Source of the DNA: Lepturacanthus savala
Lineage: Eukaryota > Chordata > Actinopteri > Scombriformes > Trichiuridae
Direction of reading: 5' to 3'
Length of the DNA stretch: 64,000 nucleotides
Assembly: GCA_030544235.1 (NCBI GenBank)
Contig: CM060465.1
Span: 27,102,988-27,166,987, forward strand
How positions within the stretch are numbered: position 1 is the first letter of the stretch; every line of letters starts with the position of its first letter. The notes beneath the pieces are model-generated. The model had not been told where the DNA came from. It saw only the letters and a program-made list of their open reading frames with translations, and searched no databases. Both the position numbers and the translations under genes were made by a program. This document shows positions 10,171 through 23,830 of the stretch, piece by piece.

Positions 10171-10938
10171 GACAGGGTGAGAGGAGGACAAGCCCACTTC
10201 TGTAATTACCCCTCAATCGCAGCCTCTCTCTCTGTTAGGGACATGTTGTTTCGTTTCAGTGTGGGGGGGAAATAGATGTTTTCTGAAAGTCTATTCCTAG
10301 CAGCGCGGAGAGCAGCTCTGAAAGGTAATTTAACTTGATTTGATGCCGAGCGCTGCTCAAAATTAGCTCTTGTGTTGTGGCTGAATACCTGTCGGCAGAG
10401 GGTAATAATCCAGATGTGCAGCATCGCACAGCTGGACTGACCACTTAAGCATAGAGCTGAAACCGGGAAATGGAGAGGCCGGTTCTGTGAAGTTCATCTG
10501 AGCGCAGAAACACTTTGACATTTAGATTCAACCCACTGTCGTCTTGGCATTCTCAGCTCTGTCCCTCCACGAGCCTTTAAGTCTGTTTGTCTTACCGTCT
10601 TAATGCCACCTCTTTACATATTCTTTTTTTTTTTTAAAGTGAAGTAGAGTCCTCTGAACGTGAAACACATATGTATCAAGTCGCTTTATCATTAAAATCC
10701 CACCGTAAAGCTGCATCCACCAAGAACATCACCTCCGGATTTAAATTTCAAATTTGATGAGGCTGCGCCGCAGGGGAGGGGGCGGACTCTCGTTTATAAT
10801 TGTCGCTCATTTGAAAGGAAAATTGTTGAAGGGAATAGGGCAGTCTGTAGAGTAATATCTTATTCACAGAAAGCCTCTGGTTTCCGGTGCATGCCGGCTA
10901 AGGAAAATGATTGTGTTCCTGTGTTCGTGAGCGGGCGC

Positions 10939-10960
10939 AGAGAGAGAGAGAGAGAGAGAG
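10939..10960 (+). repeat. (AG)11 microsatellite
   Basis: Uninterrupted AG repeat of about 22 bp. Confidence 0.95.
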
Positions 10961-11289
10961 ATGAGCATTGCCATGAGTGTTTGTCATGCTCGCAGTGCAG
11001 ACCATTACAAACCCGATTGATTTTATGTTCGGCTGTGAACAGGACCATTCGCCTCTGAGCGGTCTCAGAACTGATTTCCGCAAAACATAATTTTCTCCAC
11101 GACGGGAGAGGAAATGTTTCTAGCAGGTTATAAATCTGCTTCGAGATAGATGATTTTTTTTTCTTTTTTTAATTTTTAAAAAAATTTGTTGACTGCTTTC
11201 TTAGATCATCAGGGGAAAGTTTGGGGGGGGAGTCGGGATTGTCGGTGAAACTTCATTCCTCCGTGGCAGACGAGCGCCAGAAGCTCCGA

Positions 11290-11430
11290 ACTGTCGTCTG
11301 GGATCGTTGGACAGACGTCGACACCGTGCTCAGCGCGGGGCGTTCATGCTGCCAGGGTCACAGGTTTGATTCCCCCAGGAGAATCACTGAGAGGATCAAA
11401 GTCCCTACCTCCTGGACATAAGCTCTGCAA
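11290..11430 (+). repeat. Possible degenerate tRNA-SINE
   Basis: A B-box-like aggtttgattccc (one mismatch) follows an A-box-like gtgctcagcgcggg at a plausible distance. Downstream is agctctgcaaatgac, reminiscent of fish SINE tails. The resemblance is weak and there is no target duplication. Confidence 0.3.
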
Positions 11431-11745
11431 ATGACAAAATCTGCTCCATTGTGGATTTGTCAGCTTTGCTTTTGCTCTGAATAAATTAATAGTCAGGCCC
11501 GTGAAACCCCTCCGGGTGTTGTGAAATACATTTGAAAGGCGACTTTCAATGTATTAGGCTTAACATCAGGAAACATCAAATAGGAACCTAAAATTAGGTT
11601 TTGAATCCTGTAAAACTGAAAATGGACATAAGAATCATTGAAACTTGCAAAAAGTAAACACCCTACACCAGGGCTGTAGCCAGGATTTTTAAATATCATG
11701 GTTAACATTCTATATATGTAATATACAATATATTGTCTGTCTATA

Positions 11746-11786
<41 letters not shown>

Positions 11787-14700
11787 ATTTTTTCTGTATA
11801 TGTATATAATTATGTGTGTGTTTTAAAGAGGGAGGGAAATATCTGATTATGCTAAGCTAACCAGCATTGTTTGGTCAATTAAGCTTAAACACTATCGGCA
11901 AACGCTTTTACTCTCTGATCTGAATGGCTCAGATATTAGCAAGCTAACGAAGCTTTGTGAGTTGACTCATTCAGTTCCACACAGCAGTGAGTAGCTGTCT
12001 CTCTGAGAACTAGCTTGTGGTGCAACTGGTTTTAATTTGTTTTTTAGCACAAATCTCCACTTGATAAACAGTGCAACGAGGCTGAACTGATGGCTGCTGA
12101 CTATTATCCCTACTAGAGAATGAACTCTTGTATCCGTTGGAATCTCTCAGCATCTACAACACACACCATTTAAAATTCAGAACTAAATCAGCAGCTGAAA
12201 TTACTCCCATATGAGTCTGAATGTGACTGATTTGTTTTTTTTTTATGCCTCGAGAAGGTTTATTGTGGATTTGGGGTATGAATGTGTTTGAGAAGCCGAT
12301 AGTCCTCAGACTTCTTCAGCCCTGAGAGCATGTTTTCATCTCAGCAACAGTTTGCTGTAATAAGTCATTTCGGTGCATAACAAATGTTGTGTTTTTTCCT
12401 CTTATTGTTCTTCTATTTTACCTCCAAAGTCCCCAGAGATCAGAACTGATGCTTTTTTTTTCTCGCTATTGTTTAGTTTATTTTTCACAAACGCAAAAAA
12501 AGAGAGGAAATGAAGTACAAACTGTTCAGGTGTGGAAATGTACAAAGCTTGTGGGATTTCTAAAAACATCTCAACCTGAAAGGGACAACAAACAATGATG
12601 AAAATGACAGGAGAGAAGAAACAGAGGGAAAACAAAACACAAATTTAACAAGGAGAGGAAGTGAAGGGAATAAAACAAACGGGTTCGTGTTTGAGATGTC
12701 AGGAGAGAGTTCATGTTGGGTTATTATTTATTCTCTTTAATTTCATGATGTAGCTAAAATGGAAACTTATATTAACAAATACCATGTTGTTGCATTTTAT
12801 ATGAAGGTATTGAACTGCTCATTGTGAGATGGTTTTGTACAAAGTTTTAAATAAGAGATGTGATGAAAGAGAGAGCTGAACCTGAGGATGAGTATGAGGT
12901 TCAATCTGGGTGTTTGTGAAGCTTTTCACTTTTACATGAGCGGAAATTAGTGAGTAAAGTATGTATATCTTGATCTATATGTCTTAATACATGAATTTGA
13001 TCCATTTATAATAAAAAAAAAACATGTTGATTGTTGCAGCTTAAACTGATTGATCTAAAGAAGAATATATAGCTGCATTTTACTTAACATTCTCACCAAA
13101 TCAATTGAACATGGTACCATAAAGGCAATTAAAGGCATTTATTGTAATAAGTAATTTGTTAAGTAAAATGGAGAGTATATTTTTCTGAAGATAGTTGATC
13201 AGATTGTCCAGTAAGTTCATTTATTCATCTACTTATATCAAGGAGCTAGAAGCAAATTAAGTGGACTCTACTCAGCGGGCTCACACACCCTCATCCAGTA
13301 TGATCACAGCTTCACACATTTGATGTTTTCTCACATGGTTTCATGTGCTGCGATGTGTCAACGCGTCTCATGAAGAGACGGTGGAATGAGCTGCGGCGTC
13401 TCGCTGCTCGGCTGCTGTGTTTTGTTTTTTTATTTATTTATATATTTATATCCGGTCAGATTCCTGTTCAGCAGAGCACGAAATTAAGTATTCACATCTT
13501 CTTACAGTTCAGAATCATGGCCTTTCTAATTAGCTAGTAAATAATCAGGTGTAGCAGTTAAGCAGAGAGAGTGTTTTATAATCTGTGAATCTCAAGCCCG
13601 GGTTTTGTGTCATGTATTGTCTCAAACTTTTTCGATTTTAATTAGTTACAATTATACAACAAGTTCTGCACTAAATAGTTTGCTTTCAGTTTCTTCTGCA
13701 GTTGGAGTTGACCTTTTTAAACTTGTTTAAGTGTTTCAGATGCTGCAACTTTAAAGGAATAGTTTGACTTTTTTTTTTTTCTGGGGGGGGGATTGATTGT
13801 TCCGTATCTTGCACAGTTTGAACCCAAAGACCTTTTTCAAGACGAGCAAGAAGGCACCGGGCGCATCATGTTTAACTATAGCAAACAAAATAACTCTACA
13901 TAAAACATTTCTCCTTGTTTCAGCTCTTTCCATCGTTTGGGTATAAGTGGTCCTGTTTGGGATTCGGCCTGGCCGGTCGAGAGGGCAGAATCATCCATCA
14001 CCGGCTGAACAGTCTGTCCGGCTGCCGTTTGAATTCTGACACTTTTTAACCTCCGCTAGATGGCGGGCGGGGCGGAGTTAGAGACTTTGACAGGACACAC
14101 AGGGCCAGAACGACGACAGAAGGGCTGAGAGTGATAGTACTGATGATCAGTGATGCCACCACATCTCATTTCATCATTGGTGAATCTTAAACTGAAACTG
14201 TTTCTGCCGGTGTTTGAAATGACTATTTTGAGCAATGCAGCAACTTCAAAAATCAGCATTCGAGTGGTAAAGTAGTGGAGACGCTGTAACATGTGACGTA
14301 CAAATTGAATTGTGGAAAAATGCAGAAATTATTATTTTACTAGGGAGTGCAAAATGACAGCAGGTGGGTTTATTGAGGTGATAAATGGAGACTGTAAAGC
14401 TGTATATTTATTGCAGCAGGTAACAATGAGCTTGGTGCAGGAATAGAAAGAAGAATACAGAGAATCATGAGCTTACATGGTGAGAATCTATAAGGTGTAT
14501 TTACTCTAACAATTTGGAGTCCATTATTTCTCTCAGTACAAACTATAACCATGGCACAGTTGGCTGTGAGTCTCTAATCCATAATCTATAAGGCTATACA
14601 TGGAATTAATGTGGGCGCTGAAACTAATTTCCATTAAATTGGCATTTAAAGTTTCACAAATTAAATATTCCCACAGCGGAATTCGGTGTTAAAGAAGGAA

Positions 14701-17700
14701 AAACAGGTCTCGGCTTTCAGCAGCTCTAAGTTCAACTTACTTAATTTAATTTCTATTTACTGGTTAGAGTGTAGAGAAGAAACCCAAGTTCATACATGTT
14801 TGCAAATTAGAACCGTTTCATGTATATATTCTCTATATTTTCACCATGTAGTGGTAACTTCTTCTGTGATGTAAACATCCATCATTTCCATCATTGTTTC
14901 CAAATTCCATTCACTCGGACAAATAAAAATGCCCAAAATGTCCTGAATCGATGCCACCAGGGGTGAATAAAAATAATTATTTGTTTTAATTTAGGTGAAC
15001 TGGTCCATTTTTCTAACAAAATCAGGCAAAAATGAATACATATGATACAAAGCCATGATTGGAACTTCTTAAATTGCCTGATAAAAGAGTCCAACTCATT
15101 TGTATGTGTGCGTCTCCTCCCTGCTGTGATGCATGCTGGGTAACAGGATGAGTCAGCGTTGTCCAGCCACGGTGGATGTTGCTCTTTTGGGGATTCTTCC
15201 TCTTCTCTTTACAGATATCACAGCACCCACACAGACATCCTCCCCGAGCATGCTGGGAATTACCTCCCTGTGTAATATTTCCTTGTCCGTCCATTTAGCA
15301 GCGGCAGCTCTCTCCCTCCCTGTGCCGTTTGTCAGCTGACATATTGAGGCCACAATGAAGGCTGTACATCAACGCCGGAGGCAGCGGCACACTTTAAAGG
15401 AAGCAGGTGGTGGGGAAAAAAATATGAAAAATGAAACCTCTTCCATCCTGTTGGGCTGCAGTTTTATATGTTGAGTACTGGCACCAATACAGAAAAAGGA
15501 CTAAATACTTGATGATGTACGTCAGCTGTGAAATTAATCCATGCCCTGATTCTGATGGTCAGTTTTTGTAGATCGTATCAGCAAGGAAGTGAATGTCGGT
15601 CTATGCACTGTGTAGTAAAATGGTTAGGATTTTTAATTTGAGCTTTCAAATTAAATTTAATGTTGGTATATAGACTTGAATTTGAATAAAACGTGAGCTG
15701 CACACAAATTATATATGTCATTTTAAGCTGTTTGTTTCTGCTGAAAGTAAATAGACAAAATCAGTTAATGCAGGTTGGTATAAATAAATATAATCAAATA
15801 TTTGTTTGATGCAGATGACATTTTCAGACTTATATCATCATGTCATGGTACTCCCTCCCAGGTTACATGAACTACACTTTTTTTTTTTTTTTTTTTTTGA
15901 AAATTATGCAACCTGGATTTAAACTGTAGATTCACTGAAATTGACCTCAACCAGTGAATAAATACATAATTACTGCTTTTGCCTTTTAAGGGAATGTTCA
16001 CAGATATAATTTTCTTGAATCATGTGTCGCCGTATCGTGATAAGATCGTAATCAAACCAACTATCATATCATTGTGTCATGAGGTACATGTGTCATTATA
16101 CAGGGAATAATGTCAAAAAATGTGATGTAACCCTAAAACTTCATACCAGATAGTTTAACTGTTAAATAGTTTTACAAACATTCTATCAACTAGTTTTTCA
16201 TTTGATATTTTGTCAAATAAATCACGCATTCTGTGATTTTTCTTAAAATAAAATGGTACAAATGGACTTTCAAATGGCATGAAACCAACATGAACACAAA
16301 TTGTAAATTTCGAGACACCTGACGAATGCTTCTAAAACTGTATTTTAAAAAGTTTTTGACTTTCTCTTCTTATCTGTCACTGACCCAGAGAACTGGCCCT
16401 ATGATGAGAAAATGTCCAGCACAGTTTGGCCCCATGTTGAACTACACAGGCTGAAAATGTGTCTTTTATATAAAAGGTGTGACGCTCCTGCTCCACAGGT
16501 CCCCTCGAGCCCCATCCCGCAGGCTGCTCTCCATGTGTGTGAAGTGAAAACGTTCAACTAGATCTGACTTGTTGGACAGTTTTTAAGTGGGCCACGTGCA
16601 GCTGAGCTGGAAGTCGCAGCTGCTCCACATCCTTTAACCCGTGTGCCGAAAAGGAGCTTTGATCCGGGCTAATTCTGCTGCTGCTGGAAGGCTTTCCTCT
16701 GGACCCCAGCTTCCCGCAGACTTTGTGTCACCAGTGTTTTAACACGGTTATGCTGATCGCTCCTGTGGCGATGAATCGTTAAAACCAGACTCTGGAATGA
16801 AGCAGAAAACTTTGACACACTGAACATTTGACGAGAATCCCCACTCTGTAAACGTTTAATGATAACTCTGCGTTTCCTTCAGATTTATATTTATTTTCAT
16901 TTTGTGATCACACACTGAGCAGCGGAGATATGTTATGTAGAATTAACTGAGGAATTTCTTTTTTATTACTGTGAGATATATGAGGAGAACCTGGGATTTT
17001 GAGTGTAGTTTTACAGCTAAATCAATACATGTTTTATAGAGGCAGCAAATTTACTGCAATACAATAAGCTGCATAACACCTCTCCATTAAATCACAACTG
17101 TGAGTGCTTAATTTTCAAGGTAATGATGACAAATTGAGATGACATAAACCTTGAGTAAATTTAAGTAAATATTTTTTTTCAAATGTCAGCTTTTAGCGCT
17201 TACGTTCAGACTGCCGTCCACACACGGCAAAGCGCCGATTACTTTTAGTAATCCGCTTATGAGCGCTGATGCTTGCAGTATTCCTCTTAAGTTTGCTCTT
17301 AAGTAGGTTCAGAGTAAGAGCGGGAACAAGATGACATTTATACAACAAATGCAAATGTCTTGCGCATCAATGTATACACGCCTACCTTGTTATGTGATGT
17401 CTGGAAACTTAGAAATGTAGAATTTAGAACACAGTGCTTAAGTTAGTAAAATAAATACAATTATAATACATTTTGATTCTGGTAACTGAGACTAAGATAT
17501 TTTCCCTCATTTTGGACAGAAAGGTTGTTCACAAAAGTTGGAAAGATGAATAAACGTAAACCTTTGCAGCTAGCACGGTTAAGAATGAATTGTCAAAATT
17601 AGTAAAATCGATTAGAATTGAGCTTTTAGTCTCAAACATTTGTCAAGCTCCTAAAAATACATAACTCCCATAATGCCACTCTGTGCCCTCACTGCTGGGT

Positions 17701-17971
17701 AAACGCCTCCACTTTGTAACATTGACTCTCCCTTAAAAATGAGTCGTCTCCAGGCCCGAGCTGAAATGGCCCTGGTGACATCGTTTATGAGATCATCCGT
17801 TATTTTCTCCACCTCCAGCAAGGTCCCCACAGAGCCGCTGAAGACATTAAACGACTGTTACACAGTACGACTGACTGAAGCCCCATTTTGACCAAAAGTT
17901 CCAGGTACGAGCAACGAAAAGTCTTTGTTGTGCAGACCTCTTTGTGTTTTTACCACATATGAGGATCCAAA
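11431..17971. other. Intronic stretch, few recognisable elements
   Basis: AT-rich intron with a TA microsatellite (11750-11782), a T21 run (15878-15898) and gctaa/agcta-rich decayed sequence (11850-12010). Nothing here has exon-like splice sites, and no RNA gene was recognised. Confidence 0.6.
11750..11782. repeat. (TA)n microsatellite
   Basis: About 33 bp of alternating TA, preceded by further tatat words from 11711. Confidence 0.95.
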
Positions 17972-18350
17972 GGCGCTTTCACACCACTAGTTGGATCATT
18001 TGTCCCTATCAGGCAAAAAGAAATTGTTACTATGTAGCATATAGACTCCAGTGTGGTCCGCTTTTACACCAGCAAACGACCCAGTACCAGTAAATGAAAT
18101 ACTTAGTGTTTCTTCCCACAATACATCTCCTAGTTTGTTTGGACCAGAGTTCTCATTCTCACCAGAGGGACCGCACCAAAATTATTCGTTTGGTGTGGAG
18201 TCATCTCTTTTTGGAGGCCTCGAACTGCTTGATTTAGTGCACCCAAGTGCGACTGATGCTTTCGCACCAACGAAAACGAACCAAAATAAATGCTTTTGGT
18301 TCGAATGGATCATTTAGTGTGCACCAACTCCTGTTGGTGTAAAATCACCC
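17972..18350. mobile_element. MITE-like DNA transposon remnant
   Basis: The left end ggcgctttcacacc and the inverted right end gggtgattttacacc (complement of 18336-18350) are imperfect terminal inverted repeats. The interior is rich in ttcgtttggt, ggttcgaatgg, ggaccagag and gcaccaa words, characteristic of a non-autonomous fish DNA-transposon family with terminal tttcacacc. Target duplications are unclear. The 88-codon open frame inside it is a by-product. Confidence 0.6.
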
Positions 18351-21300
18351 TAAGTTCCTGCAAATTAGATCCGTGAGAAATTAAAAAATGGCAGCAGTGT
18401 TTGAATTGCAGTATAAACACATGACAAATACTTTAAAAAATCAGAAAAATGTTTCATTTCCCTTTCTCTCTTAGCTCTAACTCCTGAAGCAGCTCCTTGC
18501 TTTATGAATGAAGTGGAAGTGTAGCTGTAGTGTCTGCTTTTGATAGACATTCCTGCAAATCCTGCCCCCAAAGTTCCTAAACTTTTGGAAAGTAACCACC
18601 ACCCCATCCCTCCATTGGGGACTTATGGTGGATAAAACTAACCTGGAACTTAATTTGGAACCTGGTTCCCCCAGAGGGAACCGCAGGTAGAGGAAATGAG
18701 TTCTTCAAAAAGTTCTTAGTCTCGGAGGCTGTGGACACGCGGTTTAATACCTCGCTTGACTTCCCTTTTAAACACCTTCATGCCTGTTGAGCAGCTGCTT
18801 CTCCCTGCTCAGTATATTCTTGGTCCTTTTTGGACTCAGGAGTATGCAAACAAACAGCAGGTCATGCCCCGGGAAGGTGTAGGAGATCACGCCAGTAGGA
18901 AGAATCATTCATCTCCTCTGGTTTTATTCCCCAACCTGCTCCCTGTGAGCTTTCCAGGCCTAACCATCTGTTTAGCCTGCATGTTAACCTGCTTCTCTGC
19001 AGTGAAACCTGTGATAAATGGAGCGGCAGTGTGCGGTCGAACGGTCAGGGTTTGGTATTTTTGGAGGTGGTGTTGGTGGTTCGTCCAGACAAGGATTTTA
19101 GTGGGGAAAAAAAAGAAACACTGACAGAGACAGATGACTAATCCTTGACCTTAGCCTTTTTTAGACAGCTATGATGCAGTGTTGTTTGTCTAGCTGTGTT
19201 TTTTTTTTGTTTTTTTTTTCCGAGTCTGTCTCTTTTTTTACACAAGAAACTCCAGAATTGGCGGTTTGGTCCAATTTAGGAAAGGAAATGTCCTCAATCC
19301 CGCTTTTTCTCTTGCATCAGTTTTTGATTGATCTACTAATAAATACCATGTGATATGTCTTATTCCTCTGTGCTGCAGAGCTATGTTTGTCCAAAAACTA
19401 TTAAATACTCATTAGAGCACCAAATGTAGACTCATCCTCTGTTGGAAATAGTCCCTAGTCCCTAACAAGTACATTATTTGATTTGATAGATGATAGACAC
19501 ACACGTCTAGTGGGTCACACATTTAGAGAGTAATAATTTTTGTATGAGCCTCAACATTGTTTTCTTGTTAGTTTTTTTTGTTGTTGTTTTTTACAAGTAT
19601 TGAAGTATGAATTTCACATATCAAAAGTAAAAATACCTATTATACAGAATGTTGTATTTAGAACTGAGAAAGAATAAGATATAGGGCTGCACAAGAATTA
19701 TGAAAAATGAAATAAAAACTTTAAAAAGTATGAAAAACAAGTTGATCTACATTGAAAACTTATTTAATAAAATAATACTTTAAAGATCATTATAGTAGAG
19801 ATATAACACAATAAAAACTTAATAAAAATTTAATAATTTAATATCCCTATGAGGCATTCAGTTAACTTTTTGCAGCGAGGAAAGAGTAATAAAATCATTA
19901 ATTTACTTCTTTTCTACTCTTAAGTATAAATTTAATAATTTACTAATTTAATTTAATAAGTTAATATGCCCATGAAGCATTCTGTTAAATGTTTGCAGAG
20001 AGGAAATGGTAAAAAAAAAAAAAATCACTAATTTTCTTTGTTTCACAATTTACTCCTTTCTATTATAGAAAATATAAATTAACTGAGAATATATTCTTTA
20101 TGTAGCATCTGTGTTTAAATCCACACTGCTACCCTGGGTATGGTGTACTTACATACTGGCTGAAATGCTGATTAATCAACTGGCCACAGGTGAGTAGACA
20201 GGTACTCTTAGAATTATAAACATAGGGGTTAATTTCATAATTTATTTTCCCTTTGAGGAAAATCCATCCATCCTTTCAATGCCGTATCTCAAACAACTCT
20301 ACTAGTGCACATGCACATTCAGTCATTTTAAAGGTCACATAACCCTCACAAATGGATTTTTTTGCCAGTGTGTCTCAGTAATTGATTGCGGAACAAAATA
20401 AATTTAAAATTCCCCTTCAGTATGAAAAACGCTGCACTGTGAACACAAAAAAAACCCCCTAAAATCACAGCCGAGAAGGTATTTTATCGTTAGTTTTCTA
20501 GTTTAAACTCTGGTGTTTCCCAGCAAGCGGCTTCGTGTCCATCAACAATGCAAACGAAAATCAATGGCTCGGGAACAGGAAATCGTTGGTTTCCAAATGA
20601 GAGAAAGGTAGTAATGCCAGTCCCCCGTCTGGGAGGCTGATGGATGGGAAACAAGAAGCCTCCAGGAAGCCGCCGCCGTCGCCTTGAGCGACGGTAATGC
20701 AAGCAGCACCGTTACACCTGCTGTAGAAGGTCCGCCACCACCACAACCGTGAGATTTAATAGAAAAAAGATTACAGGCTGTTCAAAACACAACATTTTTA
20801 TCGATTCAATCGTTGGTGGTTTTGAATGGTGCTCAGAAGCTAATCATCGTCCAATTGTCACACAGCTGGGACGGATCAACGCCTCTTCATCCTCACAGGA
20901 AGAGACTTAGAATAGCTGCTAGCGTGGCACTGATGTTTTTCAGTGTGGAACAAAGAGTTTCTCTCATTTAATGAGAACATGCCTCCTCCTCTCATCCATC
21001 TGCTGTCGCCATGTCAGCTTCTGACGTCGCCTAAATTACAAGCTCCACGGCGAGGACTGGGTGTCCTCTGCTTCAGCCGCAGGAAACCGCAGAATACCAT
21101 CAGGAGAGGACGGTTGGGGGCAGAGATGACTGATAACGCAGCATCTTCCCATTGCCTCGGCAACTAGGTGAAACTACAGACGGGGCGAGGAGGAGGGTGA
21201 CAGGAAGCCAGGTTGTCTGGATGATTGACAGAACTGGTACAGAACTCACAGGGAGTGGAAGTGGCAGCGTGAAGAAAGAAGCTAACGTACGACGGCCACG

Positions 21301-23360
21301 AGACTCGCCGTGACGAGGCCTGATCTGCTTCACGCGGGTTATTCCTGTTTACATGCCCTCTCCGCATGCAGAATAAGGAGACTGTTTAATGCCAGAAGTT
21401 TCCCGAGCCGTAGGTTATCCCAGTTGGAGGCTGCATTAAAGTTTCACAGCATAGGTGAAATATAAATGGCGGCTGAGGCCTTTTGCGCCGCTTCCTTTTC
21501 CGGAGCTCAGCGGGATAATTCCTCAGTTGATTCTCGGGGTCTTTGTGTTACCACAGAGCCTCTCTTGGTGTTCTTTTGTCATTTGTCATGTTTAAAGCAG
21601 GGCTGTCCAGGGAGTGGAGGGCTTTGTTGTGGGAGCCGGTGGGGGGGCGACCAGCCTCGGGCTGCGGGTCATATTTCATAGTTTAAGCTGCTCATCACCT
21701 CCAAGCTCCCCACTGTCCGGCTCGGATGAGCGATAACTGTGGGAGGCTTCGAGGCCCGTTCATCACATCAGCGCATCGGGGTCTCCGAGGACCTTCGGTG
21801 GACACCACACCCCGGCCGACAAAGCCCAGCAGCGAGGCGGCGAGGGAGGATTTGTTATGTCAGTGGCAGAAGCTGCGAGGTCTCAGAATCATTCATCTTT
21901 ATTGACAGGGAGTGTCTGCAGCAGCAGCGTCTGGGGTTTGTGGGAGTTTGTGCACATCAGTTTAAGACAAATACAGATGGATGCGGAGCTGTCCGACTAT
22001 ATGAGAGTTTTATACGAAATAAATACGATATATATTTACAGAATATTTCGAAGTGAAGTTAAAAAGTAGTTTTTTAGACGCAAAGCAGTGAAAAACGGAT
22101 TGCTAGAAAGCACTCGGGTAGAATATGTATAATGATAATAGTAATATAATAATAATTGTGTCTATCTTGTTTTTTCTACACAAAAAAAGATAAATTAAAT
22201 CGTTAAAATTCAAGATCTCCTCCTTCTCTCTCATCTGGACAGAAGTTCTGAACACAAGATGTCTCAAATAATAATGTTTTAGTGTTGAATAATTAACATG
22301 GTTTTAATGCACACAATTGAATATCATTAGATATTTTTGAGTAAAATACCTCAATATTGATATTTTGAATATGTAGGAGGGACTATTAATGCTTTCACAA
22401 AATATTTACACAATGGGATTTATGTGGTCCACACCACAAAAGACACCAAATGTGACATCCAACAGGTATGAAGAAGGTAAGAAGAGCATTAAAGAAGCAT
22501 AATTTTTTGCATTAATTTTTGTCACTTTTGCTTTAAATCTGAGTCAAGTGATTTTTTAACTATTAAATGTTGTAGATTAATCTGATGTCAATCAACTCAC
22601 CGTGCAGTTTTATACTGTTTGTGTATGTAATGTAATGTAGCAAATGAAGCAGACTAGACAAACGCCTGTATAAGACATATGTATGCACTCATGGTGTAAA
22701 TCAAAACAGAGATACAAATATTTTTATGATCTGATCACTTAAATGTACACATGGCAGCTTTGCAATTACACCCATAGCTCGCATATAGGGCACGTTAAAC
22801 ATGTTATCACTGTCAGCCTGTGACAGGGCACAGTAAAAGATGGACAATAGAAGAGTGCAAACTCTCTGGACTCGGCAGAAAGAGTAACAAAAGTTTCTGA
22901 TCCAAGACACAACTGAAGAGATAAAAGAGAGAATCTATGCATGAGCAAACATCAAGGACAAAAAGTCGTTCTGTGTCATTCATTCATTCATGGCCCGTCT
23001 CAAAAATTGTGCAAATACAATTTGATATTAAATCATCAAGAATGAAGAACTGCAGAGCTTCTAACACAGACGAACAAAGGCCAGGAAATGACTTTATGGC
23101 TTTTTTTTTTTTTTTTTTTTTTGATGTTCAGTAGATCGTGGGTTCCCTCCTGTTTCTCATCAGCTTCTGCTAATTGGAAGCTGCAGTCCAAATCTGCTGC
23201 TGGCTGAGCTGAATGACTCAATGCAGCAGTGAAACCACCTTCTGTTCTTTTCATGCCTGAGTAAAACGAAGACATAAAGCATTGGTAGGAAAGTCAAACT
23301 TTCAGATGCATAAATGTTTCTCTTCCTATTTCCAGGAATTAAGTTATATTTAATGACCAA
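18351..23360. other. Intronic stretch with decayed repeats
   Basis: Contains ggaaccngg/aagttcct-type words (18590-18720) suggesting another decayed DNA transposon, a diverged AT-rich tandem duplication (19841-20050), a locally GC- and CpG-richer area (20960-21860) without recognisable exons, and a T22 run (23101-23122). Confidence 0.5.
19841..20050 (+). repeat. Diverged tandem duplication, period about 123 bp
   Basis: atatccctatgaggcattca followed by gttaactttttgcagcgagg (19841 on) recurs as atatgcccatgaagcattct followed by gttaaatgtttgcagagagg (19964 on). Both are followed by a gaaa block and tcattaattt / tcactaattt. Two copies, clearly diverged. Confidence 0.7.
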
Positions 23361-23830
23361 TTCAAAATGGTAGATTTCCTGTTGGTCTTAAATTACATGT
23401 CAAAGAGAGTTATTTGTCCATCTTCACCTGGTACGTTTGTAGCGACTTTATAAAATTTTATAGCAAAATCCTGTTTCATCCCGTTTCCTGCATCGTCATG
23501 GTAACAACAGAAACAATGATAATGATAAACTTTTCATCTCCAATGTCTGAAAATAATTTTGAGCGGATTTGAGGTCAGTGTGACGAAATCCTGAGCACTG
23601 GTTTATTCAAATATAATGTATGAAAATCACCTGAATTTGATTCAAGATGGCCGACTTCCTGTTGGAGTTAGGCTATTGGTCCAAGAGACTTTTTGGTGCA
23701 TCTTAAATTGTGGTACAAGTGTAGAAAATTTCATTTGTCTAGCTCAATCTGGGATGAGAGGCTCATTCTTTTTATCCATAAAATATCACATTTTTCACCA
23801 GGTGGGATTATCTGTGGGATTGGGCCCTAA
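23361..23830 (+). repeat. Dispersed repeat in two tandem copies, 280 bp apart
   Basis: ttcaaaatggtagatttcct begins copy 1 at 23361 and ttcaagatggccgacttcct begins copy 2 at 23641. Both continue with gttggnnttaa-like text, a ccaagagactttttggtgca-type block (diverged in copy 1) and a ggtac...gtgtag block. The copy 2 wording is that of a family common in fish and amphibian genomes. Confidence 0.65.
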
